Shown piece by piece: positions 6,627 to 7,035 of a DNA stretch of 7,035 nucleotides (within the stretch, counting starts at the first letter, position 1; each line of letters begins with the position of its first letter). The stretch spans positions 1 to 7,035 of the forward strand of contig JBGUUX010000068.1 of NCBI GenBank assembly GCA_045133915.1. Reading direction: 5' to 3'. A program made the translations under genes and the position numbers. The notes beneath the pieces are model-generated. The model was not told where the DNA came from. It searched no databases and saw only the letters and a program-made list of their open reading frames with translations. Source of the DNA: RGIG7300 sp045133915 (GTDB lineage: Bacteria > Bacillota > Clostridia > Oscillospirales > CAG-272).

Positions 6627-6637
6627 ATATTTAATCC

Positions 6638-6653
6638 TTAGTTTACAAACTAA
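6638..6653. promoter_or_regulatory. Upstream dyad TTAGTTT-AC-AAACTAA, possible second MarR operator
   Basis: A perfect inverted repeat with 7-bp arms and a 2-bp centre, sharing the TTAG and CTAA ends of the dyads at the promoter. It lies between the kinase stop codon and the kinase terminator, at about -59 to -74 relative to the predicted MarR start point. An auxiliary operator is the most likely reading. A small RNA hairpin in the kinase 3' end is the alternative, but a 2-nt loop makes a full-length stem unfavourable. Confidence 0.5.
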
Positions 6654-6683
6654 TAAAGGATAGATCGGTTATTTGTTATTCGT

Positions 6684-7035
6684 TCAGCAATTTAATGCGA
6701 TATGAACGCAGAAGAAGCCGTCCTCCTCGTAGAACTCTACCAAGCCACCGTGCTTGGCTACGATACGGCGAATACTCTGTATACCGTAGCCGTGTCTGCG
6801 GCGGTCACCCTTTGTGGTGTTGAGATCGGGGTTACCTTTGAGTACCGATTTTGTAATAGTGTTCTTGCAGAGGATGTTCTGATAGTTACCCGTTACCGAA
6901 AACTCAAGAGTTATACTTGGGTCAGCGGAGCCTTTTGTTCCCTCGATAGCATTATCAAGGATATTGCCGAAAAGGGATGCGGTGTCAAGGTCGTCTATGC
7001 CTTTTAGTTCCTTTAGCTCGCCTGTGATTATAAAT
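6684..7035 (-). CDS. GHKL sensor histidine kinase, C-terminal ATPase part only (AgrC/VirS-like)
   Basis: Only the last 116 codons are in the window; the 5' part lies beyond the right edge (the frame begins at 7034). The visible part is the ATP-binding domain. LFGNILDNAIEG (21-32 of the fragment) is the N-box with the Mg/ATP-binding Asn residues, and HGYGIQSIRRIVAKHGG (81-97) is the glycine-rich lid region in the form typical of the AgrC/VirS/ComD-type HATPase_c_5 group. The protein ends normally in HIALNC followed by TGA at 6684-6686. The family usually has an N-terminal multi-helix membrane sensor and a LytTR-type response regulator partner; neither is visible here. It has its own terminator, so it is not expected to be co-transcribed with the MarR operon, though read-through would enter it. 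Confidence 0.88.
   Translation of the reverse strand, partial: FIITGELKELKGIDDLDTASLFGNILDNAIEGTKGSADPSITLEFSVTGNYQNILCKNTITKSVLKGNPDLNTTKGDRRRHGYGIQSIRRIVAKHGGLVEFYEEDGFFCVHIALNC

Noticed and set aside
6702..7007. 101-codon plus-strand frame at the right edge
   Set aside because: It is antisense to the GHKL kinase ATPase domain, whose N-box and glycine-rich motifs are clear on the minus strand.

Overview
The window looks like a chromosomal segment from an anaerobic Gram-positive bacterium of the Clostridia (gut or rumen Oscillospiraceae-like lineage is my guess). The reasons are the three N-terminal SLH domains on an exported protein, strong AGGAG-type ribosome binding sites, compact intergenic regions with intrinsic terminators, an AgrC-type GHKL kinase end, and a MarR-ABC-ABC drug-efflux-type operon. 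All supported genes are on the minus strand. I see no tRNA, rRNA, CRISPR array, insertion sequence or phage gene.

In transcription order (right to left) the layout is as follows. (1) 7035-6684: the last 116 codons of a GHKL sensor histidine kinase, followed by a strong intrinsic terminator (6594-6626). (2) 6683-6545: a dense regulatory region. It holds a near-consensus promoter (TTGACA, 17 bp, TAGAAT) whose -35 box sits in the loop of the kinase terminator. Its -10 box sits inside nested TTAG...CTAA dyads, and a further dyad of the same type lies upstream. (3) 6544-2400: a tightly overlapping three-gene operon, MarR repressor, ABC exporter half-transporter 1 and half-transporter 2, closed by an intrinsic terminator (2370-2397). 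Both gene junctions overlap by 11 nt if the second gene starts at its ATG. (4) 2369-2299: a short promoter region. (5) 2298-1: an exported SLH-anchored DUF4838 protein that runs off the left edge.

The two ABC genes encode the halves of a heterodimeric exporter. The first half has a degenerate ATPase site (Asp in place of the catalytic Glu, Gln in place of the switch His) and a normal LSGGQ. The second half has intact catalytic residues but an altered signature, LSVGQ. The MarR protein probably represses its own operon by binding the dyads over the promoter, with release by a compound that the pump exports. The SLH-DUF4838 protein is a separate transcription unit; it is probably displayed on the cell wall and probably acts on glycans, but its activity is unknown.

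I do not see a clearly new multi-gene system. The best leads are the promoter-terminator-operator overlap at 6566-6653 and the uncharacterised, cysteine-rich, surface-anchored DUF4838 protein.
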